From Selaginella moellendorffii (Eukaryota > Streptophyta > Lycopodiopsida > Selaginellales > Selaginellaceae): 64,000 nt of DNA. Shown one piece after another: positions 54,564 to 64,000 of this stretch (its first letter is position 1; each line of letters starts with the position of its first letter). The notes under the pieces were generated by a model. It was not told the DNA's origin and did not search any database. It worked only from the letters and a program-made list of their open reading frames with translations. The position numbers and the translations under genes are program-made. The DNA lies in contig NW_003314320.1 of NCBI RefSeq assembly GCF_000143415.4, positions 1,040,746-1,104,745 on the forward strand, in the 5' to 3' direction.

Positions 54564-55419
54564 ATGAGAATGAGAATGAGCTTCGTTTCTCTCCTGCTTG
54601 TGCTTGCTTCTGGGATTTCGATTGCCCGGATTTTCGTGGAGAGCATCGTCCCCAGCTCCGTCTTTGACCAGGCTCTTTCTGTCTCGCAGCCTCCGACGTG
54701 GGCTTACTGGATGGGAATCGCATCGACCATCGTCTCGTTTCTCGCAAGCTTGCCGGTCGTCTTGGTTGCTTTCGATGAATTTCCAGCCCGCAGTCCAAGC
54801 TGAGGAGGTCGAAAATCCAGTGCCAGTCGGATCGGTGGCAGTGCTAGCCACGAGCACGCTCGGATTTTTCCACTTTCTTGCGACCAGCGAGAAGTGGATG
54901 TTTACCAAATCTTCGTGGTCACAGCTCGCGCGATGGGTCTCGACTTTCACTGCTGCCCTCTACGGGATCTCTGCGTCACAGCTTCCCATAGCCAAGGTGA
55001 TTAAAGTTGGTGCATCTCTCTTTCTTTACGCCACGGCGGCAGTGGCTTCCCCGATTTTCGCACAAGACTTTGCTCGGGATGTGCACGGAGCTTTCACAGC
55101 GTTGGTCTACACTTACGGACTGTTCTGGGGCGTTCCTTTTGTGCTGAGAGGACTGCTTTCGTTTCACCACTGCTTCGGGACCATGCTATCCCGAGTTTTC
55201 GAGGTACGTTCGTTCGTGAAGCCCACAGCACAGCTTGGTTTTACCACAGAGTGGCGATTCATCACGAGCAGTGCGTTAAGCACCTTGTCATCGCTTATGT
55301 GGGTGTTCTATAGCTCGTTTGAGGAACATCACCATGGACACTTCGTTATCTCTATCGTTGCTACTGTCTGCGGAGCGCTGCTTGGTGTGTGGCAGTTTCT
55401 ACAGAAGAGTTGGAAGTAA
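54564..55419 (+). CDS. Multi-pass membrane protein of unknown function
   Basis: Two frames must be joined. The first (54564 on) gives a signal-anchor-like start RMRMSFVSLLLVLASGISIA, then WAYWMGIASTIVSFLASLP. The second, ending at the TAA at 55417-55419, gives EVENPVPVGSVAVLATSTLG, then ALYGISASQLPIAKVIKVGA, YGLFWGVPFVLRGLLSFHHC, FITSSALSTLSSLMWVFYSS and VISIVATVCGALLGVWQFLQ. A 49-nt GT-AG intron (54753-54801, GTCGTC to GCTGAG) would join them in phase; otherwise there is a frameshift. About seven hydrophobic helices, roughly 270 aa. No family recognised. The start could be any of three in-frame ATGs (54564, 54570, 54576). Confidence 0.55.
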
Positions 55420-55424
55420 AATAT

Positions 55425-55660
55425 CGATTAATGACATAACTATAACAAATACAAATCTATAAGAAAGATTCCTTAAAGGGATCATCTTTCTTTGAAGACC
55501 ATCCTCGATTCTTATTAGACTTTTGATCTTGGATTGTCTCGATTATTATTGTCACAGTTTCTAGCTTTGACCTAGGAAGTTTTACTATATCACCCCAAGT
55601 CCAACCTTCCCTGATTTTCACGTTGTTTATAATCAATACATCGGGCTCTTTGAAGTTGAA
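55425..55660 (+). repeat. Duplicated block, copy 1 right part
   Basis: Shares with 58375-58545: GATTAATGA-ATAACT, TTAAAGGGATCAT, CTATA-TATCA-CACA-like words, CTGATTTT or CTGGATTTTT, and TTGTTTATAATCAATA. On the minus strand it overlaps an open stretch reading IAWPDWKIDIARIKKSFNFK, which looks protein-like but matches nothing I know. Confidence 0.55.
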
Positions 55661-56358
55661 ACTCTTTTTGATCCTTGCAATATCTATTTTCCAGTCTGGC
55701 CAAGCAATAAATCCAAATTTCTTGCCTTTTTCTGAAACTAACCAGATTATGCACATCTCTCTCTGAAAAGTCCTTTGATGATCTAGTTTTATACCACAAA
55801 AATAAGTATATTCTAGAATCTTCGAAGGAACCTATTTTTGGATTAATTTATTTGGTAAGAAAAATAAAGTCCTGATTTTGTTAATAGTTAAATATCAGCA
55901 TTTCTTCAATCTGAAACTTTGACTCTTACATTTCCTTCCTTGTCTCTTATGAGTGTTCAAGGTGCATTGGTTAGTTTTGTAAGACATTAGCTTTATAGCC
56001 TATAATTTCTAGCTCCAAGTTCCTCCAAGTGAGCTTACCTGAATAGATACTTCCACCATGCTATGGAGATTCCTCAAATGGAGCACCTTGAGTGTTTTGA
56101 CAGTTATCTCAACTATAACTGGATTGAGAACTTTGGAGTGGCTCATGGTCAATTCCTTTTGTTTCAGCATAGGATTAGGCTGAATCACTGTTACTATTTG
56201 AGAAGGTTTCAATTGATGTATTGGTGGACAATTTTCAGCAAAAGAGGTTTGGTGAGGAGAAAATAGATTACCAACTCCACTCCAAGCTTTTTGCATTCTG
56301 ACAACATCATCAATAATCTGTAGTAGATTATATAGTCAAATTTAAGAAGTGTTGGAAG

Positions 56359-56751
56359 CTATGCTTGGCCAAGAGTATTGCGACATACAAGAAGCTTATC
56401 ACCACAACTTTCATGCAAAGGTCGTAAGGTCGTAATCTCCGAACAAAGAATTTTCTTCACTATTTCACTGAGGGGGCACTCTGGATAAAAAAAAGAGAGA
56501 ATCAAAATCAAAAGAGAACTTTCGTAAATGTCTGGAAAACCTCTCTTTGTTGTGGAGCAACATCTGTGACGAGAAAGAGGAGACTTCAGTACATACCCAC
56601 CGTATTCAAGGTCTTCTTTCAGCCTTGCAAGTTGATCCGTGATACTGGCTATTCGCCTTGTTGCCGGACGTGGAGGATGATAAGCCAAGCTGCTTCTCCT
56701 CGGATCGTGGAGCTCAGCCTGGCACTTTGAGATCTTCCACCCGCTTCTCAT
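56359..56751 (-). other. Possible exons of an unknown minus-strand gene
   Basis: The minus strand reads LAYHPPRPATRRIASITDQL then ARLKEDLEYGG up to a donor-like GTATGT near 56598, and after an acceptor at about 56484, CPLSEIVKKILCSEITTLRP then LHESCGDKLLVCRNTLGQA to a stop at 56359. The parts look coding, but the simplest joins give stops. Damaged or mis-modelled gene; family unknown. Confidence 0.25.
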
Positions 56752-56759
56752 GCGCGAAA

Positions 56760-58070
56760 AAGAGAATCTGCAAAGCAGTCTGCAGAGAAAATCTTCTTTC
56801 CATAGGATTGACCAACTTCAGCATAGGTGTATATGATATGGCGTTTCGTATTCAACTGAATATTCGGAAGCTTTTTGGATCAAACAAATTTGCTTGGCGG
56901 CGGCTTGACGCATCCAAGCCAGAAAAATACTCATGAAACATTTACAAAGTTCATGACAGCTATGGGACTTGACCCCACGCCCTTGAGGATTGGAGCCTAA
57001 GACCACTCGGCCAAGCTGTCATATATTTGGCAAATCATTCTATTCAATTAACAACGCTTCAACGGGAAGAGCTCACATCTTGTAATCACCAAAATCATTT
57101 CCCTGGTTTTTGTTCTAGTTGCTTCGTTTTCTTTCCTGGCCTGGAGCTTTCAGCCTCATCCTCTTCCTCCAGGTGAGCAGGAAGGAAATATCTTCTTTCA
57201 ATCTACAGATGGATTCTTCAGAAGTTCGCGGATCTTCGGTCTTGATCGGGCGATGTCACTGCACCATGTCCAAGCTCCCACCATAAACTCCACGATCTGA
57301 TGGAGTTTCTGAAGGGAGAGGTCTGTTTCCTCCTTCCAGACAACTGGAAAAACTAATAAGCACCAGAAAGACAGCTCCAACATACGCAGGTAAGAAAATT
57401 GAGCACTCAAGATATTAGATGCGTCGATGCGTATCCTCCAAGCGTTGCTTCAGAGATCGCCACTGCGATCACGATGGTGCTCAAAGGCGTATCGTCTTTG
57501 AGGACTGTAAGCGGCACCTTCAAATTTACTGGCTTAGAGAAAACTCGTAAATGCAGAGGTATGCGTACGCTAGGGAGGTGAGACGCTCAGATTTAAAACT
57601 AATGGCTTTTCAAGTTCCTGAGCGATTTCGATTTTCTTGTTTCTCGACAGATCAAGGACGCGAGGAAAGTTGGAAGAGATGTTCTAAAACACACTAAAGA
57701 ATCCGGAAGCTTTTGCATAGGTTTGGATTTCCTCAATCTCATGGTTTTGTGCCAGCAGGCATCAAATTAGCATTCTTGGCCTATTTCGAAGGGTGTGAAG
57801 GAGAACAGGTGCGCAGCTATCTACATGGAACTTGTGAATTTAGTGCGATATTAATATCTATATTTAGTTTAAAATTTCAATATATACAGATTTTGGAAAA
57901 GGCATCATATTAGGTTATTAACAATGACATCATGCATCCTATGGGTTCTTGCGGGCTGGGAGATGGAGTCACAAAAGGAAGCTCGCAAGCTCAGGGAATC
58001 AGCACAAAGGTCGAAAAGAAAAACAGGATGGCTTCTCCGAGCGTTGCTGTCATTGTCGCAGAGGATGAGA
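56760..58070. other. Stretch with no supported gene
   Basis: Only short open frames (none over about 90 codons) with no recognisable motif on either strand. Some acceptor- and donor-like sites occur (for example near 57650 and 57810) but nothing that builds a protein. Base composition is intermediate. Confidence 0.5.
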
Positions 58071-58077
58071 AGAAAAG

Positions 58078-58355
58078 GCGATGGATCATCAAAATGATCA
58101 ATTGTGGCTAGATTTTTTAAAGGATTGAATCGAGCGATGTTTTTTTTTATGTCTGTCTATAATGGTAGTGATGTTGGCAGCTGCTGGATTGTCATCAAAG
58201 AGGCGTCACCACCAGATCCATGCCCGCGTGCTAACGCAGGGAACAAAGGTGTGTTTGTGTAGCTTTATCCCATCCGCATCTGGATGTTGGCATGACATTT
58301 GACATCGAGGATCTTACAGAAGGCGTGATTCGTCATTCCTCCTCCGATGCCATAA
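58078..58355 (+). repeat. Duplicated block, copy 2 left part
   Basis: Partner of 52580-53030, somewhat shorter. It is followed almost at once by the partner of 55425-55660, so this copy lacks the 2.4 kb containing the membrane-protein gene. Confidence 0.7.
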
Positions 58356-58374
58356 GATCCATTGGCTATAAGGT

Positions 58375-58545
58375 TTAAAATTTAGATTAATGAAATAACT
58401 CTTTAAAGGGATCATTGATTGAACCATCTGCACAGTCTCTATCTTCGACTGAGGAATTCTATAATATCATCACACATCCATATTCCACTTTTCTGGATTT
58501 TTAAATTGTTTATAATCAATATTTCAAACTCCTCTTTTTGGTTTG
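58375..58545 (+). repeat. Duplicated block, copy 2 right part
   Basis: Partner of 55425-55660; similarity ends at the start of the MITE-like element at 58539. Confidence 0.55.
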
Positions 58546-58783
58546 CTTAAGCAAACTTATGGAAATATTCTTGGATATTCTAGAATTTTTTACCATCTAA
58601 CAGTTGTTATTCATTTAGATTAATTTCGTATTTATAATTTATAAACATGTTTATAATCTATAAAATTTCTTAATCACTTTCTAGTATATTCTAGTTTATT
58701 CTCCCATCTAATGGTTGATTAATCTTGTGTTTATAAATTATAAAAATGTTTATAATTATAAAGTTCCACTATAAAGCAAACCA
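58539..58783. mobile_element. MITE-like element, about 245 bp
   Basis: Bounded by TGGTTTGCTT (58539-58548) and its exact inverse AAGCAAACCA (58774-58783). The interior is AT-rich and non-coding, with two diverged internal units sharing TTATAATTTATAAA and TCTAGTTTATTC/TTTAGATTAAT-type words. A relative lies in the left inverted-repeat arm at 47290-47492. No clear target-site duplication. Confidence 0.55.
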
Positions 58784-59309
58784 TGGAACACACAGCAAAT
58801 TATTCATTTTTGCAGTCGATTTTCAGATTATACACCGAAAATAACTAGTTTTAAACTTTATTTAAATATTTGCCTCTAGTCGTCAGTTTTAACAGTTGCG
58901 TATCGGATGCCGTTTTGATGCCCGTCAAATCTGACGTGTTTGTGACGTGCCAGACGGGCTGGTGTCAGGAACGCTAGAACAACAAAGTCTTGAAAGGCTG
59001 TTCACAACAGAGGAAGAGAAAGGCTTTTGACAACATTGTTCTTGAGTTGGCATTATGCTTCTCATTTTATCTTATCATTATTATTATATACGAATTATGG
59101 TTCTTTATTTTGTATATTTTAATAACAATATAACTAGCACCTATCAATGTTTCTCTTATTAGAGATATGATATTATTTTTTCCTTCTCATCAATATTTTG
59201 TACATATTTTATGGCACTCTGAGAACACTCTGTCATTCTCAACTCGGATTGGTCTTCGAAGATTTTAGCTGAATTTTAGTCCCATCCTACGATCGCAAAA
59301 TCAGGCGTA

Positions 59310-59590
59310 ATCAGCACGGTTGAGAGAAGGAAATACATGAAATCTGTATATAATTTACCAGCATGTCGCTGTTGGACAAGTTATCAAAGAGCGAACCCTC
59401 TACGACGAGCCATCCTCCGAGATTTACAGCATGAACCGGTGCCTGGCCTGTGACGAGTATGACTGTATCTCCTGAGAGAGCATCGACCAAAACCATAGAG
59501 GAAGAATCATAGAAAATTTATAGAACAGGTCTGCAATGCAAGCAGAACCAACAAGATGAGAGGTGGAGACATTTTCCTAATGATTCTGCT
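59310..59590 (-). pseudogene. 5' fragment of a GH5 glucan 1,3-beta-glucosidase gene
   Basis: On the minus strand: a signal-peptide-like start (SPPLILLVLLALQ), then VILVTGQAPVHAVNLGGWLV followed by VEGSLFDNLSNSDML and a donor-like GTAAAT. AVNLGGWLVVEG and the NGDML-like motif are the hallmark N-terminus of plant GH5 exo-1,3-beta-glucanase-like proteins. The expected KPS or GWI-type residues after VEG are missing and no further exon follows, so this is a truncated copy. It is an inverted relative of the broken gene at 62905-64000. Confidence 0.7.
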
Positions 59591-59655
59591 AAAGATTGTT
59601 CGTTTATAATGGGAATGACCGTGAAGGACCATGAGCTATAGACTGACTCCCACTA

Positions 59656-60560
59656 CTTTTCTAATTGACTTACTAAACCTGCTTCACGCCTTTAGAAAAA
59701 GCCATGAGAATACCTGCTTCCTGGCCTCTCTCCTGCAACGCATTGAAAACAAAGCAGTAGGAACCAGCGGATCAAACTGCAAAATCCCGCTGTCCAAGAT
59801 ACTACTGTGGATGATCTTTGTTGCAACAATCTTTTCCTGACGCCCATTTCTCTAAACACTCGCACTTGCATCTCTGAAACTCCCATGTTAGCTGTAAGCA
59901 GCGATCATTACCGTCCAAGTTCCCAGTTCTTTTTTGAGGCAGCTTGTGAAACACGGCCTTTGCTCTTCCTTCTGGGAAAATTCGATGGACAGAGAGTTGA
60001 TAGTCTTATGTTATCTGTAAGCAGCGATCATTACCGTCCAAGTCCCCAGTTCAAACACGGCCTTTGCGCCTTCCTACTGGGAAAATTTGATAATCAGAGA
60101 CTTGACAGAAGCGCCACTCCACTGGGGCATGCTTAGAAAAATCCCCATTGCGCGATCAAGGAAGTTTTCCTAGGATATGCTTCAAAGGTCTTGCAAGCGT
60201 CTTCAATCCTTCCACTATCACCATAAACTGATACCATTGCGATCCAGGCAGATGAATCCCTCTGTGGCATCGGCGGCATCTTCTCAAACACTTCAGCCAC
60301 CTCGCAACAATTCCCATGTTGGCCATATAGCACGGCAGGAGATTAGTTTTCTCCAGAATCTTGGGCTTCGTCACACTGGTGATAATCTCTGTAAGCTCTT
60401 AGCAAAAGAGTACTAGACACTACATTTGTTAATACTCTCAAACGCTTGGGACATATACACACTGATCAATGGTTGCTTTGTTGGACACAACCCTGGATCA
60501 TCAAATTACAAGATGCCAGGAAATACTGCTCTGCAGCATCTTGTCAAAGACACTGGCTTG
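59656..60560 (-). pseudogene. Decayed tandem copy of the SS-type PPR gene
   Basis: Runs in the same order and direction as the gene at 60715-62781 but with large deletions. 59656-59820 matches its 3' end (AACCTGCTT, CCAGCGGATCAAACTGCAAA, CAAGATACTA). 59880-60130 matches the part around 61075-61245, with a roughly 100-bp segment duplicated (GTAAGCAGCGATCATTACCG occurs twice). 60150-60340 matches 61300-61465 (RDSSAWIAMVSVYGDSG on the minus strand). 60430-60540 matches 61598-61720. No continuous frame. Confidence 0.85.
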
Positions 60561-60608
60561 TGACAAGATCATCTTGTCAAAGATGATCACCAGAGCAGTA
60601 TTTCCTGG
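60511..60608. repeat. Short perfect inverted repeat
   Basis: CCAGGAAATACTGCTCT (60511-60527) and its exact complement AGAGCAGTATTTCCTGG (60592-60608) enclose a 64-bp loop that itself repeats CATCTTGTCAAAGA. The sequence derives from the PPR repeat at about 61675-61710, so a piece of the PPR copy was flipped next to itself. Confidence 0.75.
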
Positions 60609-60714
60609 ACAAATCCTGAAATGAATTTAAAGGTCTCCCACTGGAATTTGCAAAGAATGAATAATTTATGGCCTTTAGTGTGTAAGAGAGTACTTTTCGA
60701 ATCATCTAATTACC

Positions 60715-62781
60715 TTACTGAACCTGCTTTATGCCTTCGAGGTGCATTCTCTGGAAGAGTTTCAAAGCCTGTCTCTTGTGCCCGTTTGCAGCAAAAGCCG
60801 TGACAATACCAGACCATGCTTCCTGGCCTCGCTCCTGCAACCCATCGAAAACCAGCATTGATTCCTCGAACTGCTTGTAGCGAGCATACATCTCGATCAA
60901 AGCAATAGCAACCAGCGGATCAAACTGCAAAATCCCGCTGTCCAAGATACTATCGTGGATGATCTTCCCCTCGCAGGCGCTTCCACAAGCCTCTAAGATC
61001 CTCGCGAACGCCACTTTGTCGGGCTTGACGCCCTCCAAGTCCATTTCTCTAAACGCTTGCATCGCATCTCTGAAACTCCCATGTTGGCTGTAAACAGTGA
61101 TCATTACCGTCCAAGTCCCCAGCTCTTTTTGAGGCAGCTCGTTAAACACGGCCTTTGCACCTCCAAGATCTCCCTTCTGGGAAAATGCGATGATCAGAGA
61201 GTTGACAGAAGCGGCACTCCACTGGGGCATGCTTAGAAAAATCCCCACTGCGCGATCGAGGTGCTCGGCTTGACAGTACGCTGCTACCATCCAGCTCCAA
61301 GCCAGAGAATTTTTCCTGGGAATTTCTTCAAAGGCCTTGCAAGCGTCTTCAATCCTTCCATTCTCACCATAAACTGATACCATTGCGATCCAGGCAGATA
61401 AATCCCTCTGCGGCATCTTCTCAAACACTTCAGCCGCCTCGTAAATATGCCCATTTTGGGCATATGCGTCAACCATAGCACTCCACGGCAGGAGATTCTT
61501 TTTCTCCATGCAATCAAACAGTTCTTGAGCTTCGTCACACAGGTGATTTTCTCCGTAAGCTCTTAGCATAAGCGTGGTAGACACTGCATTTTTCACAGGA
61601 ATACTCTCAAACGCCAACGCTGCTTGGGGGATATACCCGTTTTGGGCATATCCCTGGATCATCGCATTACAAGATGCCAGGAAATGCTGCGGCATCTTGT
61701 CAAAGACACTCCCGGCTTGGAGGACAAATCCCGACCGCACGTATGCCTGCACCAGTGTCGTCCAACACACGGCATCTCTCCGAGGAACGTGGTCGAAGAT
61801 ATCCCGACATGCCTGGAGATTCCCAACCAGAGAATATCCCGAGATCAAGTGTGTCCAGGTGATGATATCCCTCTGGGGAGCGTCGTTGAGCAAACAGTGC
61901 GCCGTTTCTACCAGCGATAGACGACAGTAGCCACCGATGAGCGCATTCCAGGTGATTAGATCTCGCTGTGGCATCCGATCGAATAGGAGCTGGGAATAAT
62001 CAAGATGCCCGCTGGAGGCGAGCGATTGTAATACTGCATTCCAAGAGGCTTCGTTCTTGGCAGGCATCGCGTCAAACAAGACTTTGGAAAATTCAGTCCC
62101 CAGATCCCCGCTGTCGGAATATGCAGAGATCATAGCGTTCCATGCAACAATATCACGAAATGGCATTAGATTGAAAAGGTCTTCGGCTTCGATAGTCTGG
62201 CCGTCTTGCGCAAGAGCTTTGATCATCAAAGTCCAGGTAATAACGTCCCGAAGATCCATTTGATCAAACACTCGCTTGGCATTGACAACATGCCCGTTTT
62301 GGGCATATGCTGCGATCATCGTGTTGCAAGAGATAGTGGTGGGCTTCTTAATCTGAAAGAACGTTGCGAATGCACTCACCACGTCCCCGAAATTTCCATA
62401 CATCTGCACAAGATGGTTCTCCAAAAATGTGCGATCGCCTCGCCAATGCTGGAGAATATGGCCGTGGACGCACTTCCCCTCTTCTAGCGATTTGGAGGCT
62501 CCACATTTCTTGAGAAGATTTGCGTACGTTGCTGCATCCAAGGGAATGTTCCAGCTCTCGAGCGCCTGGATTGCATCCTTGAGGCTTTTGGAGTGCAACT
62601 GAGATGGATCTAATTCTACTTGGCAATTGCCACTGAGGACTCTACTGGCCAGTGTGGACCAGATCTCCCACTTTCCATGTCGAAGTGTCTCGCTCATCCA
62701 TCGCAGGTAGCTTTCTGGAAGGCTACCAAGTGGTTTTCCAATGTGATGTCCAAAATCCAGCACCCGGTCTTTAATTAGCAT
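60715..62781 (-). CDS. Pentatricopeptide repeat protein of SS type, 688 aa
   Basis: One intronless frame. After an N-terminal region with NLLKKCGASKSLEEGKCVHG and FLENHLVQMYGNFGDVVSA, the protein is mainly about 13 consecutive 31-residue S-type repeats, seen in RDVITWTLMIKALAQDG, RDIVAWNAMISAYSDSG, RDLITWNALIGGYCRLS, RDIITWTHLISGYSLVG and KNLLPWSAMVDAYAQNG, without the usual P-L-S alternation. It ends soon after a P/L pair (ALKLFQRMHLEGIKQVQ) and has no E or DYW region, so it is short compared with complete family members. The neighbouring decayed copy shows the same 3' end. No obvious transit peptide (starts LIKDRVLDFGHHIGKPLG). Probably organelle RNA binding, if functional. Confidence 0.85.
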   Translation of the reverse strand: MLIKDRVLDFGHHIGKPLGSLPESYLRWMSETLRHGKWEIWSTLASRVLSGNCQVELDPSQLHSKSLKDAIQALESWNIPLDAATYANLLKKCGASKSLEEGKCVHGHILQHWRGDRTFLENHLVQMYGNFGDVVSAFATFFQIKKPTTISCNTMIAAYAQNGHVVNAKRVFDQMDLRDVITWTLMIKALAQDGQTIEAEDLFNLMPFRDIVAWNAMISAYSDSGDLGTEFSKVLFDAMPAKNEASWNAVLQSLASSGHLDYSQLLFDRMPQRDLITWNALIGGYCRLSLVETAHCLLNDAPQRDIITWTHLISGYSLVGNLQACRDIFDHVPRRDAVCWTTLVQAYVRSGFVLQAGSVFDKMPQHFLASCNAMIQGYAQNGYIPQAALAFESIPVKNAVSTTLMLRAYGENHLCDEAQELFDCMEKKNLLPWSAMVDAYAQNGHIYEAAEVFEKMPQRDLSAWIAMVSVYGENGRIEDACKAFEEIPRKNSLAWSWMVAAYCQAEHLDRAVGIFLSMPQWSAASVNSLIIAFSQKGDLGGAKAVFNELPQKELGTWTVMITVYSQHGSFRDAMQAFREMDLEGVKPDKVAFARILEACGSACEGKIIHDSILDSGILQFDPLVAIALIEMYARYKQFEESMLVFDGLQERGQEAWSGIVTAFAANGHKRQALKLFQRMHLEGIKQVQ

Positions 62782-62904
62782 GTATTCAAATGTTTTTAGC
62801 CATCTTACCTTTTCTGATTAAGAAGGCATTTTTATAAACATAAATATGTTTGTGATCTATATACACATTAATTATGTGAAAGGCTAGACTTGTTTCAAAA
62901 GCTG

Positions 62905-64000
62905 AGTTGCTGGTCTTTCACGGAGCCAATTAAAGAACAGCCTTCAGCAGAACCAACACCAAAAAACAAAAAGTCTCGCATCTTGTTTGTGCTCGCTCTT
63001 TGCATTGCAGGCTTGTTCTATACATCCTCTATGATCACAAACTCAAGCTTTTTCTTAATCCTCGGGCATTAATACTTGTCACAGGCGAGAGACACCAGTT
63101 CGTGCTGTAAATCTCGGAGTATGACTTGTCGTAGAGGCTGGATGCAACCATCTTTAGTAACTTGCCCAACGGCGACATGCTGGTATTTTAGATTTCCTTT
63201 TTTGTTCATATCCTCAATTTTCTTGGGCGAATCTCGTAGGATGGGACTATAATTCAGATAAGATATTTGAATACCAATGCATACATTCGAGTTCAAAATG
63301 ACAGAGTGTTCATGGGCACGACATCCAGTAGCTTCAGAGTAGGCCATTTCTTTCTTATGGCTTTTTCACTTGAATTTGTAAGTTTAGGTATGGCGCGTCT
63401 CTCGTACAACGTTCCAGCTACGAAAGTAAAAGGAATGGAAAATTTCTCAAAGCACGGAGGAAGCTATCTTGCAACAAGCCAAGATGAAGAGATTGGGAGA
63501 CCTTTACATTCATTCGCGGTGAGAATAACAAGGTCCATATCAAGGCATTCGACAATCTACACAGGCAAGTAAGTGGCTTTGTTTCTTCAATTGTGATTTC
63601 TCTGCTGTTCTCCATATCTTGTTTTGCCCCCCAGGCCACTGGTGATCAAGTGACTGCTGATTACAAAGGAGACCCAAGTTGGGAGAATTCCAATCCCGCA
63701 GTTTTCTACATGACCAAAACTGGGGATGCTCCACTTGGAGAATACCAGCTTAGCAATGCTTTCGATAGCCGTGCTGATGCATCTAGAGTCTTACAGGTGA
63801 TATGATCAAGATGATCTAGCTGGAAATCAAACTCTCGTCATTTCAGGACCACAGAAACATGTTCATCAATTCAAATGATGTCTAGGAAGATCAACACAGT
63901 GAGGATTCTAGTGGGATGGTGGATTGGATCTGATCCAAGACCTCCTCCACCTTATGTAGCAGGCTCTCTTGCAGCTTTAGACAATGCTTTTACATGGGCA
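62905..64000 (+). pseudogene. GH5 glucan 1,3-beta-glucosidase-like gene, broken and partial
   Basis: Exons resemble plant GH5 exo-1,3-beta-glucanase-like genes: a signal-peptide-like SRILFVLALCIAGLFYTSS, a VRAVNLG start where the next Trp codon is TGA and the frame then shifts twice before a readable NLPNGDML, later GDQVTADYKGDPSWENSNPA, VFYMTKTGDAPLGEYQLSNA, DHRNMF, then after an internal stop and lost codons INTVRILVGWWIGSDPRPPP, YVAGSLAALDNAFTWA at the window end. At least one nonsense change and three frame breaks. The later exons are better kept and continue beyond 64000. GH5 enzymes of this kind would cleave beta-1,3-glucan outside the cell. Confidence 0.75.

Noticed and set aside
54361-54798. 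Minus-strand frames opposite the membrane-protein gene with long Ser/Leu runs
   Set aside because: Produced by reading the GA microsatellite and the hydrophobic exons backwards.

Overview
The window looks like nuclear DNA of a lycophyte, most likely Selaginella (Selaginella moellendorffii-like). The reasons are: compact genes with many 45-70 bp GT-AG introns, intergenic gaps of about 50-230 bp, several very large intronless PPR genes, a plant-type U2 snRNA gene with an upstream sequence element, plant-specific families (GT47, pectin acetylesterase, U-box kinase, CYSTM), and a cilium/flagellum-associated CABCOCO1-like gene, which only makes sense in a land plant that keeps swimming sperm. All family names come from recognising motifs by eye; no database search was run.

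Layout. 1-6.4 kb is gene-dense: a GT47 glycosyltransferase (partial, minus), a head-to-head MTP7-type cation transporter, a CABCOCO1-like gene, and a convergent pectin acetylesterase. 6.4-9.5 kb is AT-rich and without genes. 9.5-14.3 kb holds low-confidence minus-strand exons of an unknown gene split by a decayed Ty1/copia element. 14.6-15.8 kb carries decayed copies of the next gene pair, an F-box gene and a GH43 gene (16.1-19.4 kb). RRP36 and RPL23A (19.5-21.6 kb) follow as a tight ribosome-biogenesis pair. 21.9-24.6 kb is duplicated and decayed material: a pseudo-kinase and a pseudo-RPL23A tail. Then come a TKL-like kinase and a USP/kinase/U-box protein (24.7-29.1 kb), a CYSTM gene with an ABRE-CE3-ABRE promoter, an unknown two-exon gene, an F-box gene, a class IV histone deacetylase, U2 snRNA, a phosphoglycerate-mutase-like gene, a 972-aa PPR gene, the purine enzyme PURH, and a 1065-aa PPR gene (to 45.1 kb).

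45.4-64 kb is repeat-rich. It contains a His-rich membrane protein that looks like the front end of a broken receptor kinase, a roughly 4-kb imperfect inverted repeat, AT-rich dispersed repeats, a MITE-like element, a degenerate tRNA-Ala, an unknown multi-pass membrane protein, duplicated blocks, an SS-type PPR gene with a decayed tandem copy, and inverted broken copies of a GH5 glucan 1,3-beta-glucosidase gene.

The main theme is repeated local duplication followed by decay: F-box+GH43, RPL23A+kinase, PPR, GH5 and the His-rich locus each have at least one broken copy close by. Functions fall into cell wall and glycoprotein metabolism (GT47, pectin acetylesterase, GH43, GH5), ribosome and RNA biology (RRP36, RPL23A, U2, PPRs), ubiquitin signalling and kinases, and organellar purine synthesis.
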